Source of the DNA: Candidatus Hartigia pinicola | GTDB taxonomy: Bacteria > Pseudomonadota > Gammaproteobacteria > Enterobacterales > Enterobacteriaceae | Assembly (NCBI GenBank): GCA_020541205.1 | Contig: CP048208.1 | Span: 1 to 64,000, forward strand | Reading direction: 5' to 3' | Length of the DNA stretch: 64,000 bases | In this document: positions 37,100-50,129 of the stretch, piece after piece | Numbering within the stretch: position 1 is the first letter of the stretch | Layout: each line of letters starts with the position of its first letter | Notes under the pieces: generated by a model | Database searches by the model: none | What the model saw: the letters and a program-made list of their open reading frames with translations, nothing else | Told to the model about the DNA's origin: nothing | Program-made: the position numbers and the translations under genes

Positions 37100-38420
37100 A
37101 TGTGTTAGTTTTACCTATTAGCTTTTATGTATAGATAATAAAATTATAGACACGAATTTAGATCTATAGTTGTATTTATTGATATCAAAACATTAATAAA
37201 AACTCAACAGCTCTGTGAATTAGTAGACTAATATGAATATGATCACGATATAATAAATATAGATTATGTTCAGAAATGCGTTTCATTATATCTTTTATTA
37301 TTATAGTAGTAGTTTTGATTTGATGACAATAATTCATAAAACGTTATGAAGATTTTTTTTCACTAATGACTGTATATAAATTTTTAATAATCAATGTTCA
37401 TTTTTGAAAATTATATTATTTAGATTTAATCCAGTTTTACATTTAAAAGTATATTTCACTAAATTCACTGTTTTAAGGTAATCAAGATTTTTATATTAAA
37501 AATAGATACCATATATATTTTAATATTAGCAGATATCTTTAATACATATTTTTGCATTAATATTAATCAAATTAAGTATGAAAAATTATTTTCTATATTT
37601 TTTTTAATTTACTAAAATTGAAAATAAAATAAAAGTCTAAATAATTTTCTTTTTGTATAGAATTGCAACTAATTTAATACTTAAATTTTCTTAAATAAAA
37701 TGCAATCTATATATGCACTTATATTCTGAAATTTTTTATTGCTTATGAGTATATTAAATACACGTCAATGTTTACAGTATTTAATCTTTACTAAAAGTGG
37801 TAAATTATACTTAGTCATTGCGTAATCTCTTTTTGATCACTGTAAAATAAAAGTGTTTATATTATTTGTATAATATTCGTAAATGATTGATTATATAAAA
37901 AGTTATAGGATAATATAGTAAGATTACAACGTCATACTTTCATATTATTTAGCTTATTTATAAGTTAATGTTTTTACCTTTAGATGTGATTTTGAATTAG
38001 TTAAGATAAGAAAATTAAAAATTGAAGCGTATGAATCGTATAATAAAATAAAGCTATTTTAACATTTTTCATACGGTTAGTTATAGTTAGAAAAATTTTT
38101 ACTAAATATTTTATGTGTTAAATTTCAATGTGTTTCAATGAATGTGAAAAACTCAATGAAATAATTAATTTCATTTTTTATAAGTTAGTTTTTTGTTATT
38201 ATCATATGCTGTAAAGAATTAAAATTTTTAAAAATATAATACCAATATAATACCGATATATCGTGACTGATAATAATGACGTCAATTAAAAATATAAAAC
38301 AATGAAGATTAACTTACTGTAAATTAGTAGTTAAACATATAATAACTTTTCTTTAAAAAAGAAACACTTTAAATAAAGTTGAATTATATTAAACAAAAAA
38401 TTAATTCATTTTTTAAAATT
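37100..38420 (-). pseudogene. rlmD: Probable rlmD (rumA) remnant upstream of relA
   Basis: E. coli rlmD (23S rRNA m5U1939 methyltransferase, 433 codons) lies directly upstream of relA. The minus strand at about 37125-37255 reads IYYIVIIFILVY, stop, FTELLSFY, stop, CFDINKYNYRSKFVSIILLS, alignable with the RlmD C-terminus IVYVSCNPATLARDSEALLK...LDMFPHTGHLESMVLFS. I traced only this end; the upstream boundary is estimated from gene length. Confidence 0.4.
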
Positions 38421-39391
38421 TGTATCGAGAAAAATGACTATATATTTTATGACAGTTCTATTGAGTTATAGCAATCAGATACGAAAATGTAATTACTAAC
38501 TGTGTAGTTACGCAATTCATTATAAGTCTATCTATCTGGCATGCGACTAATATAGTTCCAAATGATCCTATCTCGATAGTAAAACCCAAGGATAGATTTT
38601 GTGTAGTATATTCTTTCTATTTTTTTTAATGACTTATATGCATGTAATGTAATATTTATTAGGTATAATTTATGTCATACATAAGTTGAGATAAAAAAAT
38701 TTTATAATAATGCAGTTACATATGCTCTATTAATCGAAAGAACAATAATGCTATAACAATATTAAGAGGGTTGTTGTAAATAAATATATTCGTTACTAAT
38801 AATTTATTAAACTCGTTTTAAACGGATAGTTTACTAAAGTATCTCAAGGGAGGATTATATATATTATGCATTATATCAGATACTGCACGAGATTTTCAAT
38901 ACGGATAAAATGATCTGTGACACTACATATTCTATTAAATTTTATTATTTAGGTATTTAATTATTTCTTTACTAATATAACGAGTAACTTATTTCACTTT
39001 TAATGATTATGTTCACTGTTTGTATACAGTTGAATTTTGTTCTAGAAAAACACTGGTGTTGATTTTGTAAATGACAAATAGAGGCAGAAATTGATTATTT
39101 GTTCTTGGTAATTTTTAAAAAAAAGCTTTTAATATCATATTTATTGAGACCTAGTGTGTTATATATTTTATATCATTTATTTAAATTTAATTTAGTAAAA
39201 AAATTAATGTTATTCATATGCGTTCCTAACAACTTTATTTTCTTATGCTGAACGTTGTATCTCTATAAATTTTCAATAAAATCTCTACTGAACAGAGATA
39301 ATCTTTGTTAAGATTATTTATTTTTTTATATGTAATTGTATTTTTATACATATATTTATTAGCATAACACACAGGAAAAATATATTTTCTT
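38421..39391. other. Spacer upstream of mtn
   Basis: About 1 kb without a gene. A less AT-rich patch around 38520-38600 suggests a former gene but I cannot identify it. In E. coli dgt lies upstream of mtn in the opposite direction; no trace recognised. Confidence 0.45.
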
Positions 39392-39460
39392 GTGTGTTCA
39401 GTGCTACACTTAGCAATCTCAATCTTAAATTTCTTATTAATCAATAGAGAGTGTAATATA

Positions 39461-40153
39461 ATGAAGGTAGGTATTATAGGCGCAATGGAGCAGGAAGTTA
39501 AAATTCTTCGCGAAAAAATTAAACAACCTAAAATAATAAGTCGTTTTGGATGCGAAATTTATACTGGAAAAATTCATGATGTTGATGTTGTTTTGTTAAA
39601 ATCAGGAATTGGTAAAGTGGCTGCAGCTCTTGGAACTACATTATTGCTTGAGTATTGTCATCCTGATATTATTATTAATACAGGGTGTGCAGGTGGATTA
39701 GATCCGAGTCTTAATATAGGAGATATTGTCATTTCTACTGAAGTTCGTTATCACGATGCTGATCTTACTGCTTTTAACTATGAACCTGGCCAAATGGCAG
39801 AGTGTCCTCCAGCATTTATTTCAGATCAAAAATTAGTTGACTTAGCTAAAAAATGCATTCAAGAACTCGATATGAATGCTGTGTGTGGGCTTATTTGTAG
39901 TGGTGATGCTTTTATTAATTGCTCTAAACATTCAGAACGTATACAAAAAATGTTTCCATTAGCAATCGCAGTTGAGATGGAAGCAGCAGCTATTGGTCAA
40001 GTTTGCTATCAATTTCAAATCCCTTTTGTAGTAGTACGTGCGATTTCTGATGTAGCTGATAAAGAATCACATATTACTTTTAACAAATTCTTACCAGTCG
40101 CTGCTTACCAATCATCACTCATGATAATCGCTATTTTAACTAAACTTTACTAA
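39461..40153 (+). CDS. mtn: 5'-methylthioadenosine/S-adenosylhomocysteine nucleosidase
   Basis: Hydrolyses methylthioadenosine and S-adenosylhomocysteine, by-products of SAM use, to adenine and the thioribose sugar. The start at 39461 ([12 protein letters not shown]) is chosen over an upstream in-frame start at 39392 because the E. coli enzyme begins there; the protein is then 230 residues (E. coli 232). Catalytic Glu12, the substrate glutamate in VEMEAAA and the aspartate in AISDVAD are present. Many SAM-dependent enzymes (RsmG, ErpA-dependent radical SAM enzymes) create the need for it. A terminator follows; then a probable btuF remnant, as in E. coli mtn-btuF. Confidence 0.97.
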   Translation: MKVGIIGAMEQEVKILREKIKQPKIISRFGCEIYTGKIHDVDVVLLKSGIGKVAAALGTTLLLEYCHPDIIINTGCAGGLDPSLNIGDIVISTEVRYHDADLTAFNYEPGQMAECPPAFISDQKLVDLAKKCIQELDMNAVCGLICSGDAFINCSKHSERIQKMFPLAIAVEMEAAAIGQVCYQFQIPFVVVRAISDVADKESHITFNKFLPVAAYQSSLMIIAILTKLY

Positions 40154-40170
40154 GATCGTGATACAAAAAT

Positions 40171-40216
40171 AAAGGCATTAAAGATAAAAAATCATTGATG
40201 CCTTTTATTATTTTTA
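40171..40216 (+). terminator. Rho-independent terminator after mtn
   Basis: AAAGGCAT (40171-40178) and ATGCCTTT (40198-40205) form a G/C-containing 8-bp stem with a 19-nt loop, 17 bp after the stop codon, followed by TATTATTTTT. Confidence 0.65.
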
Positions 40217-40249
40217 CACAATGCAATGTAAAAACGAAATAATAAAAAT

Positions 40250-40882
40250 ACATTATTTATAATAAATCTTTGTCAATATTTCACTTATCATTTTCATTAA
40301 ATGCTTATGTTATGTTATAATACAGTATTCTGTAAATAATATTTTTATCTAAAATCACTAAAAAGTTGTAATTTTATGTTGAAGTTAACAGTGTTGTTAC
40401 TGTTAACGTTTATTTTGTATAATTCTAGATACAGTTTCATAATTAAAATACATATATCTTTCTAAGAACAAGTTTAATCTTGAAAAGATGGTAGTGTTTA
40501 TAATCTTATATAATTTTAGTTAGCATTAATAAGATCTTGAATTATCTTAAATGAGCTAATTAGTGTTTGTAGATCATTTATGCTTTACTTCTTTATTCGA
40601 TAATATTGAGTTGGTTATTTTATTATTAAAACATGAAAAGTATAGCTAGTCTTCTAAAATATTACAATTTTGTAAATTTAATTCGTGGTTATTATATTCA
40701 TTTATTATTTAATAATAAAATCACTAATTACAATAAGTTGTGATTTAATCAATTTAAAATTGTGTATTGATACTAGATCAATATTTTTGATACCGCTACA
40801 GTATAGTGATATTACGCAAACCATAAAAAATTTTTTAGACAAATACTGTAATGTAATTGTTATCTTGGATAAACATCATTAA
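40250..40882 (+). pseudogene. btuF: Probable btuF remnant (vitamin B12 binding protein) between mtn and erpA
   Basis: E. coli has mtn-btuF-yadS facing erpA. Here a 65-codon frame ends at 40882 and its last part, FLIPLQYSDITQTIKNFLDK then YCNVIVILD, can be laid on the BtuF C-terminus [20 protein letters not shown] then LCNALSQVD. The distance from the mtn stop to this end (about 730 bp) is close to a btuF gene of 266 codons. The 5' part is not recognisable. yadS would not fit in the remaining 170 bp and has been deleted. Moderate to weak evidence. Confidence 0.4.
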
Positions 40883-41007
40883 GTATACTTAATATACTTA
40901 GTAAGCTGATTATCTATAGTGATCATTTATTTAAAATGATATTAATTGTATTATCTAAAATTATTTATTTTAATAGCTATTTAATAATTATATAAGTAAT
41001 TTTTAAT

Positions 41008-41032
41008 TAAAAAAATAAACTAAAATAGTTTT
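41008..41032 (-). terminator. Rho-independent terminator after erpA
   Basis: On the minus strand AAACTA (41031-41026 complement) and TAGTTT enclose a 3-nt loop and are followed by ATTTTTTTAA. It lies about 20 bp beyond the erpA stop. Confidence 0.5.
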
Positions 41033-41052
41033 AATGCTTATTATATCAATAA

Positions 41053-41397
41053 TTAAACGCTAAAAGAAAACCCGCACCCGCAAGTAGATTTTGCATGTGG
41101 ATTAATTACAATAAAACGTGAACCTTTTAATCCTTCTGTATAATCAACAGTTCCACCAATTAAATATTGTAAACTCATTGCGTCAACAATTAAAGAAACT
41201 CCATTTTTTTCAATTTTCATATCATTATCTTTTATTTGATCATCAAAAGTAAAGCCGTATTGGAAACCGCTACACCCACCACCAATAATATAAACGCGTA
41301 AACACAAATTTTGATTATTTTCGTCTGAAACCAATTTTTTTACTTTAACTGCTGCAGCATCAGTAAATTGTAATGGAAAAGTTATATAATTATTCAT
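41053..41397 (-). CDS. erpA: Iron-sulfur cluster insertion protein ErpA
   Basis: A-type carrier that passes Fe-S clusters to target enzymes such as the isoprenoid enzyme IspG and respiratory complexes. The length of 114 residues equals E. coli. The three cluster cysteines are Cys42 (GGGCSGFQ), Cys106 and Cys108 (STCGCG). The core YGFTFDDQI and [13 protein letters not shown] are conserved. CTCCAG-complement GGAG lies just upstream of the ATG. It faces mtn across about 900 bp, the E. coli arrangement. Confidence 0.97.
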   Translation of the reverse strand: MNNYITFPLQFTDAAAVKVKKLVSDENNQNLCLRVYIIGGGCSGFQYGFTFDDQIKDNDMKIEKNGVSLIVDAMSLQYLIGGTVDYTEGLKGSRFIVINPHAKSTCGCGFSFSV

Positions 41398-44300
41398 TTT
41401 TACTCCAGACTGGTAAAAGTGGAAAATTTAGTTTTAAGCTAATATATTATTTATATCCATTTACTGAATTATCTATTAGATTTTTATTTGATTCAAGTAT
41501 TGTAATGAATTTTAATATATATATATTAGATGTAATCTAATGGTAATTAATTTAATTATTTAATTTCTCAGAGTACGATAAAAGATTGGGACTGTATATT
41601 AAAATATAATCTGATCTATTTTTTAAGTATGATGCGATTTTTTATTTAAAATATTATGGATATAAATTTTTATTAAGTTTTTAAGAAAACTGACATGGAT
41701 ATGTTTAAACTTATGCAATAAAAAATTAATCTTCAGTACTGTAATTTATTTTTAAGTATTGTCATATTGCTTTATGGTAATTTAATTGATTAAAACTACG
41801 TTGATTATATTGCTATTTTATGAAGAAAGTTAGAACATGTCTTTAATTATATAAATTAATAAAGGATCATTATGTGTAGCTATTCATTACCCAGTTATTT
41901 GTGATGTTATTTTTAAATCTATTAATGAAAATTTACGTTTTTATATAAAAACTACTTTAAAAGTAAAAAAAATTCAATTCAGGTGTAAAATAATTTTTAT
42001 TGATATGAAATATACGGATAACTGTGCAATTGAATAATTCATGAGTGCTATCTGTTTTAACATGATTGTATAAATCGATATGACTTTTGTTAACTGCAAA
42101 ATAATACTATAGTGCAATTGATTATTTATTAGTTAAATTGAATTCAAAGTTTCATTTTTAGAAAAGTAAATATTTTAATATATTTTATATTTTATGAAAT
42201 TATACTATAATTTCATTTATAATAACCTTTGTTTAGTATCGTATAGTTAATTTTTTTATGGTGTTATGTGGTATTTAAAATTATTTTAAGTTTAAGCTTA
42301 GCTTACTTTTTAAGTACAGCACTCGGTGATGGAAAAGGAGTGTGACTTATATGTTTTAGTAGACGTTATACTAAAATTATATCACTTTTGTTCTTGTTAT
42401 AAAGATATTTTCTTATATTTATCCATTGTGATCATTGTTAAATATTACATAGAAAGTTATACAATTGATATGCGTTTTTTGTGATGGAATTTCCCTGTAT
42501 TTTGTTAGAAATTTAGAATGTGCATTACAAAAACAAAAGATTCTAATGATAAATAACTATTTTAATTACTATTAAATATTTGTTCTTTTCTTAACTAAAA
42601 AATTACTTTGTACTAATATGAAAATCAATATGATGACAAACACGTTATTTTTATTTTTTTATTAAAAAATACAGTATTGTGTTTAGAAATAACAGTATTT
42701 TCCTTAAGATGTAATTCATGATTCATAGTAATAAAAATATTAGAAAACTATCATGGCCTATGGAGATGATGTTAAAAAATAAAACACATACTAATACTTT
42801 ACTACATTAAGTATTAGTATGTGTTTTATTGTAATTCGCATGTAGTAATGCCTTTTTTAGTTATAAGAACATTTCAAATGTATAAATAGATTATCAACGG
42901 CAGAGTAAGATATGTTTGATATTAATCTACTTAATATAGATTCATAATTTTTTAGATTAATATTTTAAGAAGATTAATGTTTCTGTTAAAATCTTAAGAA
43001 TTTATAAATTAACTAAACATTCGTTCTGTTATTTGTTATGAATCTTTAAAATTTTTAAAATAGAAACCGCTAATAACGTGTTACTTTAAAACTGATATTT
43101 TAAAACTGGAAGGATTTGACTTATGAGAACGAGCTTTTAATCCTGATAAGATAAATAAAAACGATTTTTGATTATGTTAAATAACTCCAAACGATACTAT
43201 TGTGGATATATTAAGAACAGAATATTGTAAAAATAATTTTTTTAAATAAAAGAAACGCTAGTACTAAAATGCAATACTATATTTTAGCTAGGTGATTTCA
43301 TTTGAGTGAAGTGAAAGCATATGCTGTGTGGAATCAATAAGTATTAATAAAATGTTGTTTAATAAGGACAATGATAAAATAACTTATGTAAAATTTTAAA
43401 TAAAAATAAAACGCCTAAAATTTTTTCTGACATATTTAAATAGAAAGTGTAAACGCATATCTGAAATCTATCTCACCTGAGTTCGTGGTGATGAATATTG
43501 TTAATTTAGAATAAATTATTTAAAGGAGTTGAAATTCTCTCAAACATAATGTCATAATATTATTTTTATAAACAATATTTAAGTTACCACTAGAAATTTA
43601 TGATGTTTTATAGAAATATTTTCAGTATTACAAATAACTAAAATAACATCATAGAATAAATTTATACTAGTAACTTCTACTTACTTTTTACCACAAAGTC
43701 TACATGTACTATACTTGTTTACCTTTAAAATAACATATTAAGTATGAGTTATATTAAAACTCTATTCTTATTCTAGTGTAACGAATGTCAGCATAGATTA
43801 AGTTTCGTACGAAGGTTTGACCTTACTATACAGTACATTAAATGTTATTTTAGTTCAGTAACTATTATTTATTTAAATAAAAATAGCAAATATTCTACAT
43901 GAATAGACTAAAGTCTATTCATTGCAAGATTATAACTGATTTAGTATGTAAAATAAAAATTTTAACAGTATTGTATGCGTATAATTTATATTTAATCATA
44001 CACATTATACGAATCTTAGTGGTTATTATCTACACTGTAAAATATAAAAACACATTTTCTATTTTTAATATTATAAGTTTTATTACAATTATACATGTTT
44101 AATTTTTAGTATCTACTGTTGTATATGAATTCAATTTAAAATCGTACTTAAAAAATAAAATTTTTAAAACACTTTACATGTATTCTTTATACTTTCTATT
44201 AAAATAATGAAATGATATTGTTCAGACTACCTTTAAATAAATATCTTCACTATCTTGTAACACTGATTTCACAAGATTTAATTCTTTTTTATTTTTTTTA

Positions 44301-45781
44301 TTCTACAAAAAAAGTTTAATAGAAATATATATATATTTTCTTGATAAGTAGTTTTTAAGTTCGTATATTTCTGTTAGATTTTAATGATATAAAGAAAATA
44401 GTATAGAAAAGATTTTATACACACTGAATATTTTTAGAGTTGTATATTTTGAAAATTTACTAAAAATTTTTTTTAATATTGTTAATTAATATTACTACAA
44501 AAATTTTCTACTTTTATAGAATTTATAAAGACAATTATCTTTGAAATATTTTAAATAGAATCTAGTTTTCACTTAAAATAATTTCGATACTTTATTTAAA
44601 GAAATAATATAAGAAAAAATAATTGTTAATACAAACTTTTTTATTTTAAGATTTTTATTATACAAAGAGCTTTATAAATATCAATACGTTAAGTAATTCA
44701 GAATAGTGGATTAATTTATTAATTCTAATATTTGATTCAAGCTAGAAATTTAATAGAATATCTGGTAAATGTATTTAATATTCTAAGAGTGTATTATATT
44801 CTCTATCTGGTGTGAATTAATAACACACTGATGGAATACTATCAACGTAGCCACCTAGTTCATTAAAGAGAATTAAGAAATTTTTTAACTTTTAAAAACA
44901 TCAATGTTATGATTATTAATAAAAATCAAAAGATTAACAAACTTATTAACTTTTTACAATAATTTAAAATATCAGCTTATTGCATGATATAATTAGTATG
45001 ATAACATTGTTCGTTTACATGAAAATTATTTAAAAAAATTGATTTTCTATTAAAATATTAGTTCAGTTTTTTATTTACAACGTAAAATAGTAGTTAAAAA
45101 TTTGTTTTATTCTCAAAAGTATTATTGTATAGTTATAATTGTGATAAGTTTTTTAATAAAGTAACATTTAATAGAAAGACATGTAATCATAGAAACGAGG
45201 TTTGTATTTAACTCATTATTTAGTAATGAGTAATCTCATATATACAATTCTTTATGCTATTTCTATAAATTTTTCTAAGTGTGAAACTCCTAAAAATGAA
45301 CTAAAGTCATTATCTTATATTTTTTAAAGAAGATAAAATCAATGTAACTCTTTAATAAGATTATGATTTTTTTGAAAGTTCTTTTATATTTTTGATGATT
45401 TAATCGTTCGTAGCACTATCCGCTAAGACTGTTCAACAAATGACTTTAACAAAATGACAAACTACAATATATAACCAAGCTCATTGGTGTGCTAGCATTA
45501 TAGATGTTTTGAAAATAGCAAATGCTGTATTGTTAATATTAGTTACAATAATAAAATGATTCATAGTTAGTTGTATTGATTTTTCTAACAATTTTATTAA
45601 TAACTTATTTAAATCAGTTTTTAAATTGAAATAATGAATGGGTTACATTTTTTCTTAAACTTGAGAGATAAAGTTTAAGTACTAACAGAGCTGATTGAGT
45701 TACTACTGATATGTATTAACTTTTTTAAAGTTTAATGTAATATTTTAATATTTTATTTTTAAATATTTACTTTATAATAAA
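41398..45781. other. Eroded spacer upstream of erpA
   Basis: About 4.4 kb without an intact gene. Less AT-rich patches at 42290-42360, 43060-43340 and 43440-43510 probably mark former genes, but the broken frames (for example ITPNDTIVDILRTEY at about 43180-43225, plus) are not ones I recognise. Contains the 22-bp inverted repeat at 42778-42830. In E. coli clcA and hemL lie near erpA; neither was identified. Confidence 0.5.
42778..42830. repeat. Perfect 22-bp inverted repeat with 9-nt loop
   Basis: Arms 42778-42799 and 42809-42830 are exact reverse complements (core ACACATACTAATACTT) around TACTACATT. A-rich before and TTTTATTG within and after the right arm, so it could work as a bidirectional terminator; no living gene is within 1.3 kb. 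Confidence 0.88.
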
Positions 45782-48640
45782 TTAATAGGAATTTATATTA
45801 CATTCATTTCTAGTGAATGAATACTTTACTTCAAGTAAGATATTTTTTCTTGCAATATTACTTAATTTCTTGTGTAGATATAAAAGAATTTTCTGGAGAT
45901 TACTAGTACGATAAAATATATGTGTCAGTATGTTACATGCATTACTTATTATTATTGTTAGAATAGTATTTTTGTTCAAACATTATCCGTGACATGACGA
46001 AACTTTTTAAGTTTAAGCATTAATTTATAATGTAATAAAAGAATTATATAATAATATTATCTGAAGTATATTCAAGACATCAGAACAGTAAATATTATTT
46101 ATATAAAATCTAAGATTTGTGAGATTATATTTTATTATTGATCAATATTGTTAAAATAAGAATGACTGAGAGTTATTAAACCTACCTTCAGAGGTTTATT
46201 AATTTTAGTAATTTTAAGTTTAGAGAAATTTTATAAAAAAGCTTTATTTTTTTATTACCATAATCTAATGTACTGGTTTTGAATATACTAATATATTTGT
46301 TTCTATCTTTCACATTATACAGTTTTACCTTATTAATTATTAATATCATTATTTTTATAAGATCTATATATCAGCTGTGTATAAAACCTATATTATTTTA
46401 AATAATTTTCTATTTTTTAGAATGGACTGATTGTACTGAACCGAAAATAATCTTAGTTTTGAATTTGACACTTTAAAATGTAACATATTAATGTTAATAG
46501 ATTTTACATGATTTAACAAATCTTAAAAAATAATAAGGCTTCTTAGGATAATCATCTTGGATGATATTTTCTGTTAGATTTAACCAATCCACACTGACTA
46601 GAATAAATCCTGATGGATCAAGAGTAATCAGTACTTATAATATTTCAACTTGAGTAACGAGCATCGGTAAAACAACACGAACTTCTATTATTGAGATATA
46701 ATACTAGGGTAAAAAATTTTGCAATGATATGAATTAAATATTGAGGTTTGAAAATAGCACAGTATGTATTAATAATTAGTATAACACGTATCAGACAGTG
46801 TCTGAGAAAATTGATTCAGTGTTATTAATACTAGTATAATAAATTATGTATTTAACCTTAAATCAGAGCTGATAGATATCTTTTTTTGATAAACAATACT
46901 TTATTTTTAATTTTAGTAATTTTGTAAAATGCTATATGTTAAAATCAGTTAAACGCTTATGTAAGACGTAACAGAATTTTCTAAATTTTCCATCTTATAA
47001 AAGGTATTCTACTTTAACCCTTCAAATCTAACGATAAGATTAGAAAATTTAAGAAGTGTATAAACTAAATTATTAATTACACTTTTAATATACCAAAAAT
47101 GATATATTACATTTTAAATATATATATTATTTTATAATAATTACTGAGGTTAATATGTTTTTAAAATTAATTAAAAAAATCTTTTGTTATGATTTTTTAT
47201 GTTTAACAAAATAATGATCGTATTACTGAAATAATTTTATTCACGATAATATTCGTGTACTGAATTGATTTAGTTTTAATATTTTCTTCTAATTTTATGT
47301 TTTTATATGTTTATACATCATTAATCAAGATATGGTAAAAATATTATTAATTTATTAGTATAGTTCATACTGTCAAATTTAGTCTAAATATAAATTTAAT
47401 TTTAATATTGTGTAGAAGCACCTTATTATCTCTTTTTAAGACTGAGTATTTACAAAATGTGCGTTACATCTGTCTGAAAAAATAATCATAAAAATTTTCT
47501 CAGCATTTTACTAAAATTATTGCTTCTAATAATAACATTCCTTCATGCAGTTTATTAACACCAATAATAATGTAGAAAATATTCTACTGAACTGAATCAA
47601 TGGATTATTTTTCTGCAGTAAGTTTGATAAATCATTATTAACAGATAAAATAAATCTATTGTATATTATATAGAATTTCATTTTAGTTATTTATATATAG
47701 AATATTGTTGATTCTAATGTTTTGAAAATGCACAGAAAGGTTTTTTATATTAATAAGTATATTATTGATTAAATAAAAAATTCAATATTTATATATTTGA
47801 TGTAAATTATTTTTATAATTATAATTTCTTAATTAATTTATTAGTTCTATTATTTATTTATAGAATAAAATTTTAATGACTTTTTTGTTTTAAAACAATA
47901 TATAAGTACATAAAATGTACTATTTTAGTATTAATTTATTAATTATAACTACTAAGATTCAACGATCAGATGAAATTTCTAAAAAATCATTATAATATGA
48001 ATAATAATGTTTATTAATAATAAGAAATGAAAAGAGTACTTTTAGTAGTGCATATAATATTAGATATTATTCAAATCACAAAAAATTACTGAAACAGTTT
48101 CTTCTAATGTGTTAAATAATTATTTCTTTTAGTTTTAAAAATATTGTAATATTACTGGCTATATCTCACTAAAACTTATTATATATAAAAATTAATATTT
48201 TATTAGTATAAACTTATAATTTATATTATTAAGACTTTTACGTGATATAATTAAAAATTTAAGTAATTATTTACTGATCTTTGATATTAGGATTACAAAC
48301 AATTTTATTACTACAGTATTTAAGTGAGTTATATTTTTTACAGGATATTATGATCTGAGTTTTTTCACTAATTAATATATCTATCACAATGATGTGATTT
48401 TTATTTAGATGAGATGTAAAATTAGATGATAAAACATAATATTTAAATAACAATATTAAAAATAAAAGATAACTCTATAAATCTTGATTAATAAACATTT
48501 ATATTAAATTCGTATTAGAAAAATATGAAGTGTAAGTATAAAGGTATTAATAAAAATAGATATAGAATATCATTCTTATAAAATATAAAAATTATACTAA
48601 TTAGATAATTAGAATTCTTAATAGTTAAAAACTAGTTAAC
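45782..48640 (-). pseudogene. polA: Eroded polA (DNA polymerase I)
   Basis: Collinear remnants of the 928-residue E. coli enzyme. 5' nuclease domain: open frame 48271-48453 reads VIDILISEK and IIISCKKYNSLKYCSNKI, matching VIGTLAREA and LISTGDKDMAQLVTPNI, with the metal-binding GDKD lost. 3' exonuclease region near 47550: MLLLEAIIL matches DTMLESYIL. Polymerase domain: ISLQNFLP (near 46720) matches DPNLQNIP; DPSGFILVSVDW (near 46600) matches APEDYVIVSADY, motif A; IFGSVQSVHSKK, stop, then NNIGFIHS (near 46400) matches VFGLPLETVTSEQRRS and INFGLIYGMS, motif B. The C-terminus is the frame 45782-45979, SNIARKNILLEVKYS against CTRLDVPLLVEVGSG. Numerous stops and frameshifts; no part can encode a working domain. 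The start is estimated. Confidence 0.85.
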
Positions 48641-48705
48641 CTTCATTATTATTTTGATTTAAATTATTTTAGAACACAGATATTTTAAAAATATATAATA
48701 ATATA

Positions 48706-48748
<43 letters not shown>

Positions 48749-50129
48749 AGTATAAATTGTCAATTAAAAATAATTTTATTGATAATAAGTATTAAATATA
48801 TTCATTGTAGTTGACTTTTTTCTTAATTTTTTTCAGTATAATCTTTTTAATAGTAATAAATAATTTATATTGATAAATCATGAAAATTTAATCATAAGAT
48901 AGTCTTTTATTGATTTTAAGTGAATTTTTACTCAGTTTTTCTAAATTACAGTAATTAAAAATAAAATATTTTCATTTTTTTAAAATATTAAAAAAATAAT
49001 ATAAAATGATTTATATGTATAATTTAGATGTTAATCTAAAGTCACTTAAAGCTATGGAGACTAGAATGTATTTCTTTCTTTAATACTGATCATTTAAAAA
49101 TTATCAAGAAATTTTTTCTGTATATCTACTTTAGATAGATCTTTATAATATTTAATATTTATTTATAATCAGATACTCAATACACTAATAAATTAGGCAT
49201 ATATAACATTTGTCTCTTTAATAAACATAATAAATTCTACATATCTTCTAGATAAAAATTTTATATTGATTTTTTTTAAATAAGTCAGTTATATTTTTGA
49301 CTTTTTTATAATAAAAAATTATTATTAGACTTAAATGAAAAAATTATTTATTTTTACTTTTTGTTTATTGTTTCTACGAAAAAAAATTTTTTTAAAAATA
49401 TTAAATATTTTAAAAAATCTTTAGAATGATATCTAGAATTTTTTTCATTTGAAATTTAATGACATTTTAATTTAAAAAAATAAACCATTTTCATTTTAAT
49501 GTTAATATTAATTAAAATAATAAATAGTTAATGAAATATGGTCAGTCTTTATTCTTAATAATTTAAATTATATCTAAAATAATTATATAAAATATGTTAA
49601 TAATAATCAAGAATAATTGTTAATTAAAATTATAGGTATATTTTCATATATAGAAAATCATAGTGTAAAGTATACTAGTTTATTTGATATTAGAATTAAT
49701 TAGTCTTGCAGAATATTTAAAATTTTTAATATAATTATATTATATGTTTTTTAGATAAAATAGGTTTTATAAAAAATAAATTAGTTAAAAATGTAATGTA
49801 TTTTATGTCATATGATAAATATTAACTCTCAATTATTTATTATATTTTACTTATCTATTTTCAACACTATTTCTAAAAATAGATTGCTGAAATCATTATT
49901 TAATATTAGTAATTATGTGATTAATGAATATTACAAGTGAACAATAAAATTGATATTAATTTTCTAAATTGTATAATGAAATTTTAAAGATTAAATTCAT
50001 AATAAATGATATGATTAGGTTTGAAAAATGTTTATCGTCAGATTCCTGATAAAGACATCATGTTTTAAGAATATTATTATTAATATTAAACTAACTCTTA
50101 TTTAACTAAATTATCATTTAAGATAGTTT

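Noticed and set aside
38520-38600. Less AT-rich patch with partial inverted repeats considered as a tRNA or small RNA
   Set aside because: No cloverleaf, no TTC-loop motif and the repeats do not pair consistently; left as an unidentified gene trace.
39235-39444. 69-codon minus-strand frame overlapping the mtn promoter region
   Set aside because: Lys/Tyr/Ile-rich chance translation; compared with the N-terminus of Dgt, the E. coli neighbour, with no match.
43899-44102. 67-codon plus-strand open frame in the desert
   Set aside because: Hydrophobic Ile/Tyr-rich translation, no ribosome binding site; frames of this length are expected by chance in several kilobases.
49335-49433. Short plus-strand frame starting MKKLFIFTFCLLFL, resembling a signal peptide (possible DsbA start)
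   Set aside because: Only about 31 codons, no downstream continuation in any frame, no CPHC motif, and dsbA would be expected on the other strand next to polA.
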